This document shows, piece by piece, positions 52,542-64,000 of a stretch of DNA of 64,000 nucleotides. Both the position numbers and the translations under genes were made by a program. Source of the stretch: Diphasiastrum complanatum (Eukaryota; Streptophyta; Lycopodiopsida; Lycopodiales; Lycopodiaceae); contig CM055106.1 of assembly GCA_029204225.1 (NCBI GenBank), positions 47,316,633 through 47,380,632 of the forward strand, read 5' to 3'. Each line of letters starts with the position of its first letter. Positions within the stretch are counted from its first letter, which is position 1. The notes beneath the pieces are model-generated. The model ran no database searches and was not told the DNA's origin. It was given only the letters and a program-made list of their open reading frames with translations.

Positions 52542-54900
52542 ATGGATCCATCTACCAGTTCTTCTCTAATAGACAGACTCAATGGGAGAAACTACCATCT
52601 TTGGAAGTTCAAAATGAAGGTCACACTACTAGCCAAGGAATTGTGGGACATCATTGATGGCACAGAAGTTAAACTTGAAGGTGATGTAGTCACAATCACC
52701 AACTGGAGACTGAAAAATGGCAAGGCTTTTGCCATGATCACTCTCAACATCAAAGACAATCAAATTAGTCACATATGTGTTGTTCAAACTGCTAAGGATG
52801 CATGGGACATCCTAGCAACCCTCTACGATATCAGGGACGTCTCCTCTAAACTCCATTTGAAGAAGAAACTCTTCACCTTGAGAATGTTTGAAGCAGTAAG
52901 TGTTTCATGCCATATCAACACCTTTCAAAAACTTATGAAATACATGACTGCAACTGGCTCAGTCATTGAAGATACCGATGCTGTTATGAATCTATTATCA
53001 AGTCTTCCTGAGGCCTATGAGAATTGGGTCCTAGCAATTTTGATTCAGGAGAAGATCACCCTTTCAAGAGTGACTTCATTACTTCAACAAGAGGAGACCA
53101 GAAGATCTGCAACCTCCTCAGACATAGGGTCAGATCTTCAAGCTCTCTGTTCCAAAAATCAAAAGTTCAGATAAACAAGAGCAATATGCAACCAGGATCG
53201 AATTTTGACTCAGGCTCAAATTTTGGCTCTGGGTCGATTTTTGGCTCGCGGTCAAATTATAACACTTTATCTTTCCAACCAAAATAGAAACTATTCTACA
53301 TATACTGCAAGAGAACTGGACATGAGAAGTTCAAGGTATCTCTTCTTTATGCAGTTCAAGGTGTCTACAGAAAATTAGACCCAGCTAAGATCAAAGCTCT
53401 ACACACATATGGAAGAGAAGAATTTATCTCCACAAAATTTAAAGAGTTTTGCAAGGCCAATGGAATACATCAACAATTCACAACGAGCTACTCATCCCAG
53501 TCCAATGGTGTAGTTGAACGGAAGAATCAGACACTCATCAAAATTGGCCCAGTCCTCTCTTCTGAAGAAATTTTGGACAGAAGCTATTTCTACAGCCTAT
53601 CTACAAAATTGATCCATCACCAAAGCCCTGAATGGCAAGACACCTTATGAGGTGTGAACATGATTGAAACCATCACTCAAGAATATTAGAGTGTTTGGTT
53701 GCATTGCTTATGATCAGATCTCTGAAGATCTCAAGAAGAAGCTGGATGACAAAAACACAAAATCTATTTTCGTTGGCTACTCCCCAGATCACAAGGCATA
53801 CAAGCTTTACAATATAAAAATAGAAAAAACATTCACAACTAGAGATGTCATTTTTGTGGAAGAGAAAAGCTAGAGAAATTTCTGATCCAAGTATCGAAGA
53901 AATTTCTGATCCATGTATCGATAAAGACTCTAGGATCGAAAATAAGAAAAGAGATATAAACTCAAAAAATGAGCCTGAACAATAGGAGGTCAAAATTCAG
54001 CCAAGAAGATCAACTCGACCAAGACAGCCTCCATCTAGATTTATGGACGATGCAGCCTGCTACTTCATGCAGGAACCAAATATAGTTTGGGAGGCGATGT
54101 CTACACCTGATGCTGATCAATGGAAAGCATCGATGGACACTGAATTCGATTCTCTAATAGAGAATCAAATGTGGACAGTCATTGAGCTGCCAAAGGAAAG
54201 AAATTGGATTCCATGCAAATGGATATTCAAGGCGAAGTACGATGTTGAAAGAAGACTGAATTGATACAAAGCCAAGCTAGTCGCCAAAGGCTATTCCCAG
54301 ATTCTAGATCTGGATTATTTCTAGACCTTCAGTCCAGTCATCAAACATGCTTCGATTCAACTATTACTTTCTTTTGCAACTACATCAGATCACGAAGTCT
54401 ATCAATTGGATCTCCAGACCACTTTTCTCTCTTGACCATTAAAGAGAAAAATTTTATGTCACAGCCGGAATGATACAAACTGAGAGGTAAGCAACACCTT
54501 GTGTGCAAAATTCACAAGGAACTCTATGGGCTGAAACAGTCACTCAGAGCCTGGTTCTAGAAAAGAATGGTTTTATTCCAAATTCAATAGACTCGAATGT
54601 CTACTTCAAGTCTGTATTGAATTTTTTCATCATCATAACTCTCTATATAGATGATACACTATTATTCAGTAACAATTTGAACTAGATAAAAGAAACGAAA
54701 TGCATGCTGGCCAAGGAGTACAAAATGACTGATATGGGTCCCTTCCACTATTGTCTCGGAATCGAAATTTTTTGAATTCGACCCAACAAACTGATTTTCA
54801 TCAGTTAGCAAAGATACCTCACCAACATGCTAGAAAAGTATTGAATGGCCAAATGCAAACCGAGTCTCTTTCCACTCAACCCTGGACTGAAGCTATCAAG
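52542..54900 (+). pseudogene. Ty1/copia element I: decayed gag-pol
   Basis: Gag from ATG 52542 (MDPSTSSSLIDRLNGRNYHL, WKFKMKVTLLAKELWDIIDG) is open to 53174 and resembles element G gag. The zinc knuckle and protease are missing. Integrase remains from about 53410 (EEFISTKFKEFCKANGIHQQ, QSNGVVERKNQTL, IRVFGCIAYDQIS, IFVGYSPDHKAYKLYNI, TTRDVIFVEE). RT runs from 54043 (WKASMDTEFDSLIENQMWTV, CKWIFKAKYD, stop, YKAKLVAKGYSQ, LYIDDTLLFSNN at 54640). It ends near 54900 before RNase H. Many stops. Confidence 0.9.
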
Positions 54901-55190
54901 CTAATCCATTAGCTTAAGTGAATTTTGTCTTTATTTTGGTATGTTTTCTTTAGATCAATGTCTCTGATTTGTAAGAATGGAGGCTGATTGATGTAATCTG
55001 ATGTTCTGCTTTCCTGTTGATCCTATCTAGATCTAGATCTTACTTGGATCTTGTCGGATGCTGTCAGATCTTACCAATTCTTGCTAGATCTTGATGGATC
55101 TGGCTCAATCTGATTAGATTTTTCTAGATACGGCTGTGATGACCTTTTGGATGTAGCCATTTCAACTTGATCTGCTTCACTGTGTTGGTC
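54901..55190. other. Spacer between copia I and gypsy Y
   Basis: About 290 bp with several repeats of gatct (tctagatctagatcttactt, gctagatcttgatggatctg). Could be the 3' non-coding end of the minus-strand gypsy. Confidence 0.4.
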
Positions 55191-56426
55191 AATAATTGTG
55201 CAACCGACTACCATTGATGGGCGTGTTGAATGGTGTCCCATCTAACTACTCCAGGTTCATGGCTCCATGGCTGAGGAACTCCTTTACTTGGAACGGGCCT
55301 TTGCCTATGAACTTCAACTTTCCCTTGATCGCCTTGGTTTTATACATGAGGACCAAATCTCCAGATTGAAGATCTTTCTTGTGCAATCGACGATCATGCC
55401 AAACCTTGTGACATTCCTTCTACCAATGCATGCACATCTAGTAAGCATGTCTCACAAAGTTTATGTAGTGCCTCATAGCATAATTGTAAAGCTTTGGATT
55501 CATCAAGATGTTGTGTTGTAGCGATCCTTAATGAAGGGATCAAAAACTTTACTGGCATAATGGCATCCAACTGAAATTGCATGTGGTCAGTGCTTTCTTT
55601 TGTCCTTTTTGTGTTCTCCTGGTTGGGTTAAGACGGCTTCCACTGCATACTTCAATGCATCCGTATGCACGTGAAACTCTACGGACCAATTGGGTGGCTG
55701 TAATATTGGCGCTGAGACCAATGCATCCTTAAGCTTCTAGAACACCTGTAGGGCTTCCTCGGTCCAATGTGGTTCCGTTGTGAGTTTGTAAATTGGTCAT
55801 GCTAACTCTGCAAAGTCTAAAATGAAGATTCTATAATATTTAGCATGACCCATGAAAATGTAGACTCTGCAGATCATTTTTGGTGGTGGCAGATTGACAA
55901 TGATCCTTATCTTTGATAGGTCCATGGCGATCCCGTGTCTAGATACTATGTGGTCGAGAATTAGGCCATGTGTCACCCAAACCTGACACTTTTCTGGGTC
56001 TAGGGATATCTGATATTTGCGACATTTCTTCAACACCTTTTCCAAATTGGATAAGTGCTTGGAGTTAGGTCCATGCACTCACAAATCATTCAAGAAAATC
56101 TCTAAAAATTTTTGCAAATACTCTTTGAATGTTGCCTACATAACTCACTGAAAGGTACTTGGGGCATTGCAAAGTCCAAACGGCATCACCTTGTAGGCAT
56201 AGGTTTCCCATTCGGTGGTGAATGTTGTCTTGTGCTGATCTTGTGGAGCTATTTTCACCTGATTATAGCCACTGAAATTGTCCAGAAAACTGTAGGCTTT
56301 TGCTCTTGCTAATCTGTTTAGGACACTCGCTGTGAATGGTAATGGAAAATGATCCTTCTTAGTGACCGCATTTAACGCTTTCAGGTTCACACAGACTCAC
56401 ATTTTGTCGTTCTTCTTGGGTACTAT
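55191..56426 (-). pseudogene. Ty3/gypsy element Y: RT, RNase H and integrase end
   Basis: Minus strand. RT: MNLKALNAVTKKDHFPLPF, SFLDNFSGYNQVKIA, YKVMPFGLCNAPSTFQ (56390-56145). Then HLSNLEKVLKKCRKYQISLD and FMGHAKYYRIF (56078-55797); the YVDD segment is lost between them. RNase H: EEALQVF, FHVHTDALKYAVEAVL (about 55790-55600). Next, after a large deletion, the integrase C-terminus: AIMPVKFLIPSLRIA, HKVWHDRRL-like, SGDLVLMYKTKAIKGKLKF, ending about 55190. The integrase core is missing. Confidence 0.9.
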
Positions 56427-57075
56427 GGGTCAGCAATTGTGAACTCCTGCAACTTTGTCACGAAGGTGATGAAGCGAAATGAAGCGAAGGGCAAAGGGTG
56501 AACACACTCCGAAGGTTGAAAGAACAGTATTCGAGATTCGACCCTGACGACCACAAAACGAAATGAAAAGACACGAAACGACAGAAAACAATTCATGCTG
56601 CCAACTGGTAGCTTGACAAATGTGGTGTATTTTACTTTATGCTCAACTGAAAGAGTTAGCGATAATAGAAAATAACTAACTAGTTGATTGATGTTGACTT
56701 GTCTTGTAATTCTCTGATTAGCTATCTTGTAAACTCCACACAGTCATACACTTTTTTGATCAACATGAAACGAGAAGGTAGAGAGACAAAAAATAGAGAG
56801 AATAGTTGTGCATGAAAGTCTGCCAACGAGCAGAACACAATGATTGAGCTGAGTGTCAGCCCGCCAATGAGCGAGATACTGACCAACTCACTCGAAAACT
56901 CAAAAATAGATAATACAAATTGCTCTGTTCTCTATCTCATTTTTCTCATCATCTTGATTGTTCGAATCTTTTATGTTCTGTGATCTGTAGTCGCTTGCTT
57001 AGGATCCTAAAGATTTCCACAAAAGAAAACCCAAAGGAACGCAAACAAAATTGGATTTGCGACAGATTAGCGACA
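56427..57075 (+). repeat. 5' LTR of copia element H (left end approximate)
   Basis: Matches the inverted LTR at 49851-50538. The right end ...TTAGCGACA is set by the primer-binding site. The left few bases appear lost at the junction with gypsy Y. Confidence 0.8.
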
Positions 57076-57087
57076 TGGTATCAGAGC
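57076..57087 (+). other. Primer-binding site of element H
   Basis: TGGTATCAGAGC. Confidence 0.9.
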
Positions 57088-57140
57088 ATTGAGGGTATCA
57101 CTACATGATATCTGAACAATGATTTTCTAGACAACACAAT

Positions 57141-59415
57141 ATGGCTACAATGATCCAGACGAGAATAGCAATCAGTCTTGATGGCAAAAACTACAAAGTA
57201 TGGAAACTCAAAATCAAAACACTTTTGAAGGGTGAAGGCATCTGGTCGGTGACCAAACTCACAGAGGTGCAGCCTCCAGAAAGAGACTCAAAGAGAGTTG
57301 AGTGGATCAAAAAAGATGAATGTGCGATGGCGATCATCATTTTTTCCATCGACTAAGAAATACTCATGCAGATTGAAGATTGTGAGAGTAGCCATGAAGC
57401 ATGGAAAAGACTAAAATAGAAGTACAAAGTGAGGACTGCCGCTTCAGTGATGCATCTTCACAATCAGTTGCAATCTATACGATGGGATGGCAACCAATTA
57501 GATCAACATGTTGAGAAGATCAGAATGATCTTCGCTTAACTCGTTGCATCTGGATAGAAACACCAGGTCCCAACACCACAACAGTTGATGTACTTCATGA
57601 AATCCCTACTTGCGTCCTATCAGCCGTTGAGAATGCTCATACTGAGCCTACCAAATATGACATTTGAGAGAGCAATCAGTCTTGTTGCTGATGAGAGACT
57701 GATGAGGGACAAAGGAGAAGGAAGCAGTGATTAGGAGAAAGCTCTTTTTATGAAGGGAAGGAAGAAGAACAAGAACAAGCCCAAATTTGAGAGGATGAAC
57801 ACAAAATCTTCTAGCAGAGGCAACGACAACCAACAATCTTCTTCCTGTGATCACTGTCACAAACCAGGAGACACAGCCAATAGATGCTGGTTCAATCCAA
57901 CAATACCTTGCATGCACTACAAGAAGAAAGGGCACTTTGCATATGATTGCATATTCAACCCAAAAAGAAAAAATAAAGCTGACAAAGTGAATGTTGCAAA
58001 GTCGTCCAAGGATGCAAACAAAGGTGATGAAGCTTTCACAATATTTGATGAAGCTTCAACAAGCTACACTGAATAAGACTACGATGTAGTCATTGATTCA
58101 AGAGCAACCTCACACATCACCTGCAACAAAAAAATTCTTGATTGACTTCAGAGAACTCAAAAAGAACAGAGCAGTGATTCTAGGAAATGAGAGCCGATGT
58201 GATGTCAAAGGAATTGGGACTCTATAGCTACAAACACTATCAGTTCAAACAGAGCTTCCAGGGCACTCTACGTACCTTCACTAAGAAGAGACCTGCTATT
58301 AGTCTCCAAGATGACAGATCTTGAAATTCGAGTTCTATTCGATGGCAATGTATGCCGGATAATTGAGAAAACAACAAACAAGTTGCTGACAGTTGGATGC
58401 AGAGAAGGTAATCTCTACCAAGCCAAGATAATCAGCAATTCTAATCGCATACAAAATGCATCAGAAAACGAAGATCAACTCTGGCACAGAAGAATGTATC
58501 ATCTGAACATGAGGAGCCTCTGTGACATGAGCAAGAAAGACATAGTCACAGGTCTCAAAATATCCAGACCCAATATTGAGTTCTACGAAGCCTGTCAGAA
58601 AGGAAAACAACATCGAAATCCATTCATACATGAGGGAAAAAAGAGCTAAAGAAGTTCTTGAGCCCATCCACTCAGATGATTCGCTCTCAGGATCGAGGTA
58701 TTTTCTGACGTTCATTTTTTACTACAGCTGGATGACAATGATCTACTACTTAAAAGTCTGAAGTGTTTGACTCTTTCAAGAATTTCATGGCATTCGTAGA
58801 GAGACACACCTCAAAGAAGATTCAGATCATCAGGTCTGATAATGGAGGTGAGTAAAAGAGCACAAAATTTTCTAGATTCTGCCAAGAACAAGGAATAGAG
58901 CATCAGTTAACTCTTGCGTACACACCTAAATATAATGGTATCACATAAAGAAGAAACGCGACACTAGTCGAAGGAGCCAAATGCATGATGGCACAGGCTT
59001 GATTGCCAAGTAAATTTTGGAGTGAGACAATAGCTGCACAGTACACCTATAGAACAGATCAACAATGAGAGCCTAGAAAACAAAACACCGTACAAAATGT
59101 GGACGAGTAGAAAGCATGATCTGTCATACATGTGTGTATTCAGATGTGTAGCATACAAGCACATATCAAAAGAACAAAGAAGCAAGCTCGATGAAAAATC
59201 AGAGCAGACAATCATGGTCAGATACTCGAACGGATCACAAGTGCACAGACTCTACAACCCAACCACGAAGAAAGTCATGTCGAGTAGAGATGTGAAGTTT
59301 GATGAGTCCACATTCCCTAGATTGAAGGACAAAAAAGGCCATGAGATCTTCACACACTACTGTCGATTCAAGAGGGAGATCGAGGACAAACATCAAGCCA
59401 AAATATCAAGCCCCA
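57141..59415 (+). pseudogene. Ty1/copia element H: gag, protease and integrase, decayed
   Basis: ATG 57141 (MATMIQTRIAISLDGKNYKV, WKLKIKTLLKGEGIWSV) starts gag. A stop at 57354 and others follow. A double zinc-knuckle-like CDHCHKPGDTANRCW / CMHYKKKGHFAYDC is at 57848-57950. Protease-like VIDSRATSHITCNK is near 58090. Integrase: LWHRRMYHLNMRSL (58481), CQKGKQHRNP, PIHSDDSLSGSRYFLTF (58665), IIRSDNGG-like (58830), SSRDVKFDESTFPR (59280). RT is absent; the sequence changes at about 59415. Confidence 0.88.
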
Positions 59416-60449
59416 GCGCATTTTATATTTCCTTTCTGATCACCATGTCTTCTACCGATACTTCCTAGTCTCCGCGCTATACTATCCATCGTGATGTCCC
59501 ATCTACAACGGACATCATGATCCTTCCTAGCACAAGCATGTCACTCAGTGGATGACCCTTGTGGAGCCTCTGCTCATTGCAATGGGTATTCATGAAACAG
59601 CCTTTTCTGGCAAGATCAATATGGATTTCATCACTCTTGCCTTCAGTACATGGAAGGAAGAGAAATCCAAATTTTATATCACTTTCCAGGGAGCCACACA
59701 CAAGGTGCGCGTCACTGAGGCCGCCCTTGCTGCCAGAGGTATAACATCCGGTATGCAGGCCTCACCCAATCACAAGTAGGCCAAATAGGCCATCAAGCCC
59801 TACATTGACCTCACTAATGATCTGCACTGGACCAATGACAGATACCTTTTGGAAGCCATAACTGAGCCTTCAATCCACGTTGCTGCCCAGCTACTGAACA
59901 ACTTCTTGATGGTTAGCAACCTCATGAAAAACTGCATCACATCACAGATCCTCCATAGGATAGTGGAGTGCCACACCAAGTTGGCCAAGACCCCTCTTGA
60001 ACCATATAATTGGTTCAAGACTGTTTTTGGTGAGCTCAAACGAGCTATTAAGGCCAATACTAAGCAGCAGTTTGCTGCTGGCCCTTTATTGTCCCTTTTA
60101 GCCACTTCTTAGTTAGAAAACAGAATCGATGACTTCCACCTAGATTCTATGCTTTTGGTCTACGAAGAAGCACTGACCGAGTTGTCTCACCAGGCCTCAA
60201 GTTCTCATAGTCGTCGTCGTCCATGCAGCGAGATCGTAATTTTGGACTCGCCTTCCACGTCACAACGTTGCACTAGGCATACCTCGTCAGCTGCGCTTCC
60301 TCCCCCTGCTACTGTTCGCACTCCCATTCCCCTAGCCTCTGATGCTTCCCTTGCATCTGCTTCCAATCAAGGACAGTCTGTGACCATTGGGCCTACCATT
60401 TCCATCGCAGCTACCCAGGCCGCCACACCCCCACACACTGAAGCCACTT
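59416..60449 (+). pseudogene. Plant transposon-associated protein ORF inserted between H copies
   Basis: Starts MSSTDTS at 59445 with early stops, then open stretches MTLVEPLLIAMGIHETAFSG (59552), FITLAFSTWKEEKSKFYITF, HKVRVTEAALAARGI. Next is a helical region with SIHVAAQLLNNFLMVSNLMK and CITSQILHRIVECHTKLAKT (59849-60112). It ends in a Ser/Thr/Pro/Ala-rich tail (60149-60457). It resembles the group often called putative plant transposon protein, associated with retroelements. It may correspond to the N-terminal part of the ORF blocks at 19.7 and 26.5 kb. Confidence 0.55.
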
Positions 60450-61392
60450 CACCATAGATGCTGGTTCAACCCGACAATTCCTTGCATGCACTGTGAGAAG
60501 AAAGAACATTCTACATATGAGTGCAGATTCAATCCAAAAAGAAAGAACAAGGCTGAAAAGGCGAATGTTGCAGAGTCATCAAAGGATGCAGACAAGAGTG
60601 ACAAAGCCGTCACAATATTCGATGAGCCTTCAACAAGCTATGTTGAGCAAGACTACGATGTAGTCATCGACTCAGGTGCAACTTCACACATAACCTGCAA
60701 CAAGAAAGTCTTGATCAACTATAGAGAACTCGAAAGCAACAGAGCAGTGATTCTAGACGACGGGAGCCGACACGATGTCAAGGGCATCGGGACTCTACAG
60801 CTATGAACAATATCGGGACAAGCAGAGCTGCCAGGAGCACTCTATGTACCCTCACTAAGAAAAGACTTGCTATCAGTCTCGAAGATGGCAGATCTTGGAA
60901 TACGAGTCCTATTCGATGACAATAAATGTCAGATGATCAAGAAAACAACAAACAAGCTGCTGATAATTGGATCCAAAGAAGGTAACCTCTACCAAGAAAA
61001 AATAATTAATAGTTCTGATAGCATATTGAATGCATCAGAGAATGAAGATCAACTCTGGCATAGAAGAATGTATTATCTGAATATGAGAAGCCTATATCAC
61101 ATGAGCAGAAAAGAGATTGTCATAGGTATAAAGGTATTCAGACCCGACACCGAATTTTGTGAAGCCTGCCAGAAGGGCAAACAACATTGAAGTCCATTTG
61201 TACATGAGGGAAGAAGAGCAAAGGAAGTTCTTGATCTCATCCTCTCAGATTCTGTGGATTGATGAAAGTCGATTCACTCTCATGATCAAGATATTTCTTG
61301 TCGTTCATTGATGACTACAACCGGATGACAACGATCTATTATTTAAAGAAAAAATCTGAAGTGTTTGACTCTTTCAAGAAGTTCGTGGCATC
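60450..61392 (+). pseudogene. Second copy of H-family zinc knuckle-protease-integrase segment
   Basis: Begins CWFNPTIPCMHCEKKEHSTYEC and tracks the first copy (57885-58787) closely: YDVVIDSGATSHITCNKK, DDGSRHDVKGIGTLQL, LRKDLLSVSKMADLGIRVLF, LWHRRMYYLNMRSLYHMS, CQKGKQH, ending within the integrase near 61392. It is better preserved around the protease (DSGA intact) than the first copy. Gag start, RT and LTR are absent. Confidence 0.88.
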
Positions 61393-61950
61393 GCCTTAGT
61401 AATATAAAAATAAAAAAGGATGAACGCGTACGAGACTACATCAAGCGCTTCAAGCGTCTCAAAAGTCAAGTCCAAGAACAACCAATTGATAAGATGTTGA
61501 CCATATGGTTTCTAGTTGGCCTTCCAAGAAGCATCCGAAAAGAGCTTAAATTTAGAGAGGAGTATTTTACTCTTAAATCAACTATGTCTGATGCCATTCA
61601 TGAAGAAGATGACGGGTCTGATGATGACGACCAGAAAGAGAGAAAAGCTCACCGTGTTTACTCTCATAGTCATCCAAGTGAGCTCTAAGATTCAGACCAA
61701 GTCTGGGAGTCTCAGTTCAAGTTGATGAATCAACAACATCAATAACAAATGGAGAAAATTAATAAAGAATGCAGCAAATCTTAAAATCTATTCAGAGTGA
61801 GTTGCCAAGGCAATTGCCATCGGATAACGCTATTCATAGGCAAGAAGATACTTGGTGCCCACAATGTCGTGGACCACATACAGGTCCATCCTTACAAAAT
61901 GCAGCATTGCATACTCTATGGTACGACCACTCATACCACATCAAGCTGTA
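61393..61950 (+). pseudogene. Gypsy-like gag fragment
   Basis: KDERVRDYIKRFKRLKSQVQ and PIDKMLTIWFLVGLPRSIRK, then FTLKSTMSDAIHEEDDGSDD, fit the RetroTrans_gag pattern (RF--L--Q, FL-GL-). A CPQCRGPH stretch near 61856 could be a degenerate zinc knuckle. It is cut by the LTR of element J. Confidence 0.55.
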
Positions 61951-62225
61951 GGTACAACCTACCAACAATCAGAAATGCAACATCAAGCATTCACAATAAG
62001 CAATCACCAAGTAGGGAGACAGAAGAAGAACACGCAATATCACTCTATCACACACTAACACCTACTAAATGTAAACTGTATATATAAACCCTGAACCCTG
62101 ATAGAGAGGGAGAACCTAGGAGTAGGTTACTAGACTAGCCTACGGCTAGTTACAGCTAGTAATAAAGTACATCATAAACAGTAACTAGGAAGTGTAACAA
62201 TGAAGTTTATCATTGATTTCTAACA
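61951..62225 (-). repeat. 3' LTR of copia element J (left end approximate)
   Basis: Minus-strand TGTTAGAAATCAATG begins at 62225 after polypurine tract gagagagag (62234-62226). TATA-like tatatata at 62078-62085. Confidence 0.65.
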
Positions 62226-63823
62226 CTCTCTCTCAATGATAAAATTACATTCTTCTATTCCTACTAGAGTACGAAACTTTTCAAATTTACATCTACCTAA
62301 TGACTTAGTAAAGATATCTGCCACTTGATCTTCAGATTTACAGAAAACAAGATCAATGTCTCCATCAAGAATTTTCTCTCGAACAAAATGATAGTGTATT
62401 TCGATGTGCTTGGTTCGAGCATGTAAAACTGGATTTTTGACAAGGTGAATGCAACTTTGATTGTCGCAAGATATAGTAGTCGCATCCACCTGTGGTTGAC
62501 CTAAATTCACAAGCAATCTTCCTAACCATATTGCTTCTTGTGCAGCATTGTTGAGTGCTCGATATTCAGCTTCCGTTGAGGATAAGGCTACTATAGGTTG
62601 CTTTTTGCTGCTCCATGAAACTGCAGTTGTACCATAACTGAATGTATGACCACTGGTAGACCTTCTGTCATCTGTATATCCTATCAATATTGGTTCCAGT
62701 GTGTTTGACTAGGATCTTGCATAAATTGACTAACAACACCAACAACATAAGAAATATCAGGTCGTGTGTGTGTCAAATAAATCAAACTACCCACCAGCTG
62801 TCTATACAAATAAGCATCCACTTTCTCAGATTCATCATATGCAGTAAGCTTCATGTTGACATCCATAGGTGTACTCAAAGGCTTACAATCCTACATATTG
62901 AACTTATAAAGCAAATTTCGTGCATATTTGCTTTGTGTAAGAAAGACCATGTTTTTCTTTTGCCATACTTCAATGCCAAGACAATAGTGCATCAATCCTA
63001 GATCGCTCACGTCAAAAGCATTGGAAAGATCTGATTTGATTTCATCAATTAAGCTCTCAGTGCTTCCTCTAATAATCAAATCATCCACGTACAACACAAT
63101 GAACACTATATCTGAATCTTGCCTTAGAATGTAAAGATTAGGATCACCATCACTCTTTACCATTCCCCTTCGCTTAAAGTTTTCATCAATGCAAGAGTAC
63201 CATGCCCGTGGTGCTTGCTTCAATCCATAAATAGCTTTGTTGAGCTTACAAACAAGGTGCTCTCTCCCTGGTTCAATAAATCCTTGAGGTTGTACTAAGT
63301 ACACCTCTTCATCCAACACTCCATTAAGAAAATCAGATTTAACATCCATTTGTTGGATCTTCCAACCATAGAAAGCAGAAATAGCAATGACAAAACGTAT
63401 AGCTACCATCTTAGCTACAGGTGCAAAGGATTCCTCAAAATCAATACCTTCTTGCTGCTCAAATCCTCTCGCAACCAACCGTGCTTTGTATTTGTTGAGT
63501 TGCCCATCAGCTCCATATTTGATCTTGTATATCCATTTGCAAGTGATAGGCATCTTACCATCAGGTAGCTCAACCAAGTTCCAAGTCCTATTTTTTTATA
63601 TAGCTTTCATTTATGTTTCCATATCTTCACACCACTCCTCATGCTCCTTTGCTTTATCAAAAGTTTTTGGTTCTTGAGCCTTGAGCATAGAACCCATTAG
63701 GGCTAGATTCATCTCTAATCTTGCAAGAGGTTTTTGATTTCTACTTGATCTTCTAAGCTCTCCCTGCTCACTAGATTCAGGAGTATCTCCCTTCTTCCAC
63801 CATCTGTGACTGATAAGTACCAT
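62220..63823 (-). pseudogene. Ty1/copia element J: RT and RNase H, few lesions
   Basis: Minus strand, continues toward the window end. The integrase-RT linker (RRSSRNQKPLARL, 63823-63611) is followed by a stop. RT is open 63577-62891: ITCKWIYKIKYGADGQLNKY, QQMDVKSDFLNGVLDEEVYL, AIYGLKQAPRAWY, FIVLYVDDLIIRG. A stop follows FNM, then STPMDVNMKLTAYDESEKVD and GSLIYLTHTRPDISY (62878-62684). RNase H is 62687-62220: DDRRSTSGHTFSYGTTAVSW, LSSTEAEYRAL, CDNQSCIHL, HFVREKILDGDI, VADIFTKSLGRCKFEKF. Its stop TAG lies within the first six bases of the LTR. Only two or three lesions are seen, so it is relatively recent. Confidence 0.92.
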
Positions 63824-64000
63824 TTAGGTACTCTCTTGGGAATTTCAGCATCAGGCTAGCCTTTGTCCAATAGATTTTCTATATCAAAATCCACTTCCTT
63901 CTTGACCCATTCGATAGATGGGAACCTATGCGTTATGAAGCTCCATACAAACGACCACAATTTCATGATGCCGAATCCTCACATGCAAGAGCTCACTTAA
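63824..64000 (-). pseudogene. Probable integrase-RT linker of element J, running off the window
   Basis: Minus-strand sequence upstream of the RT, e.g. ELLHVRIRHHEIVVVCMELH near 64000-63930 and a KEVDFDIENLLDKG-like piece near 63870. Likely the end of the integrase region; too short to be certain. Confidence 0.5.

Overview
The window is nuclear DNA from a vascular plant with a large, AT-rich, repeat-dominated genome. Split genes with GT-AG introns, one intron of about 5.5 kb, stacked Ty1/copia and Ty3/gypsy retrotransposons and a CACTA transposase remnant all point this way. A gymnosperm, fern or lycophyte would fit, but the sequence alone does not decide between them. I see no bacterial genes, CRISPR array, rRNA or tRNA gene.

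Only one host gene looks intact: a 2-oxoglutarate/Fe(II)-dependent dioxygenase on the minus strand (35367-42206). It has three exons, 366 codons, all iron- and 2OG-binding residues and phase-consistent splice sites. Its second intron (5459 bp) holds a shrunken copia element, a 170-bp tandem duplication and long TA/GA microsatellites. Two inverted copies of a SET-domain-like sequence (about 34.3-34.8 kb and 45.4-46.2 kb) lie on either side of the gene.

Left part (1-17.5 kb): copia elements nested four deep. Minus-strand element D (2.4-3.4 kb) was interrupted by plus-strand C (5' LTR 3400-4053). C was interrupted in gag by B (4696-16231, target duplication tgata). B was interrupted in its 5' LTR by A (5185-11613, target duplication ctagt). 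A is nearly intact, with LTRs differing at 2 of 655 positions, one frameshift and one in-frame stop. B keeps gag and protease but has lost most of the integrase and all of RT. C is cut off at about 17467, where gypsy sequence begins.

17.5-30 kb: gypsy fragments (RNase H, integrase, RT). They are associated with a recurring non-pol ORF block: coiled coil, then a low-complexity region, then a conserved tail. It occurs at 19.7-21.9 and 26.5-29.6 kb, and a possibly related block sits at 59.4-60.4 kb. A 25-bp minisatellite lies between the end of pol and the first block.

30-35 kb: CACTA (En/Spm) TNP2 remnant, a minus-strand copia gag-protease fragment, a long TC microsatellite and the first SET-like copy. 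42-50.6 kb: gene upstream region, small tandem duplications, a copia 3' end, the second SET-like copy, a decayed copia (G) and a reverse-oriented LTR. 50.7-51.8 kb: a cysteine-rich, apparently two-exon sequence that I do not recognise. 52-64 kb: decayed copia I, a minus-strand gypsy, copia H with a second copy of part of itself beyond a foreign insert, and a fairly well-preserved minus-strand copia (J) running off the window end.

Apart from the dioxygenase, nearly everything is parasitic DNA. The sequence shows layers of insertion, internal deletion and CpG decay rather than a working operon-like system.
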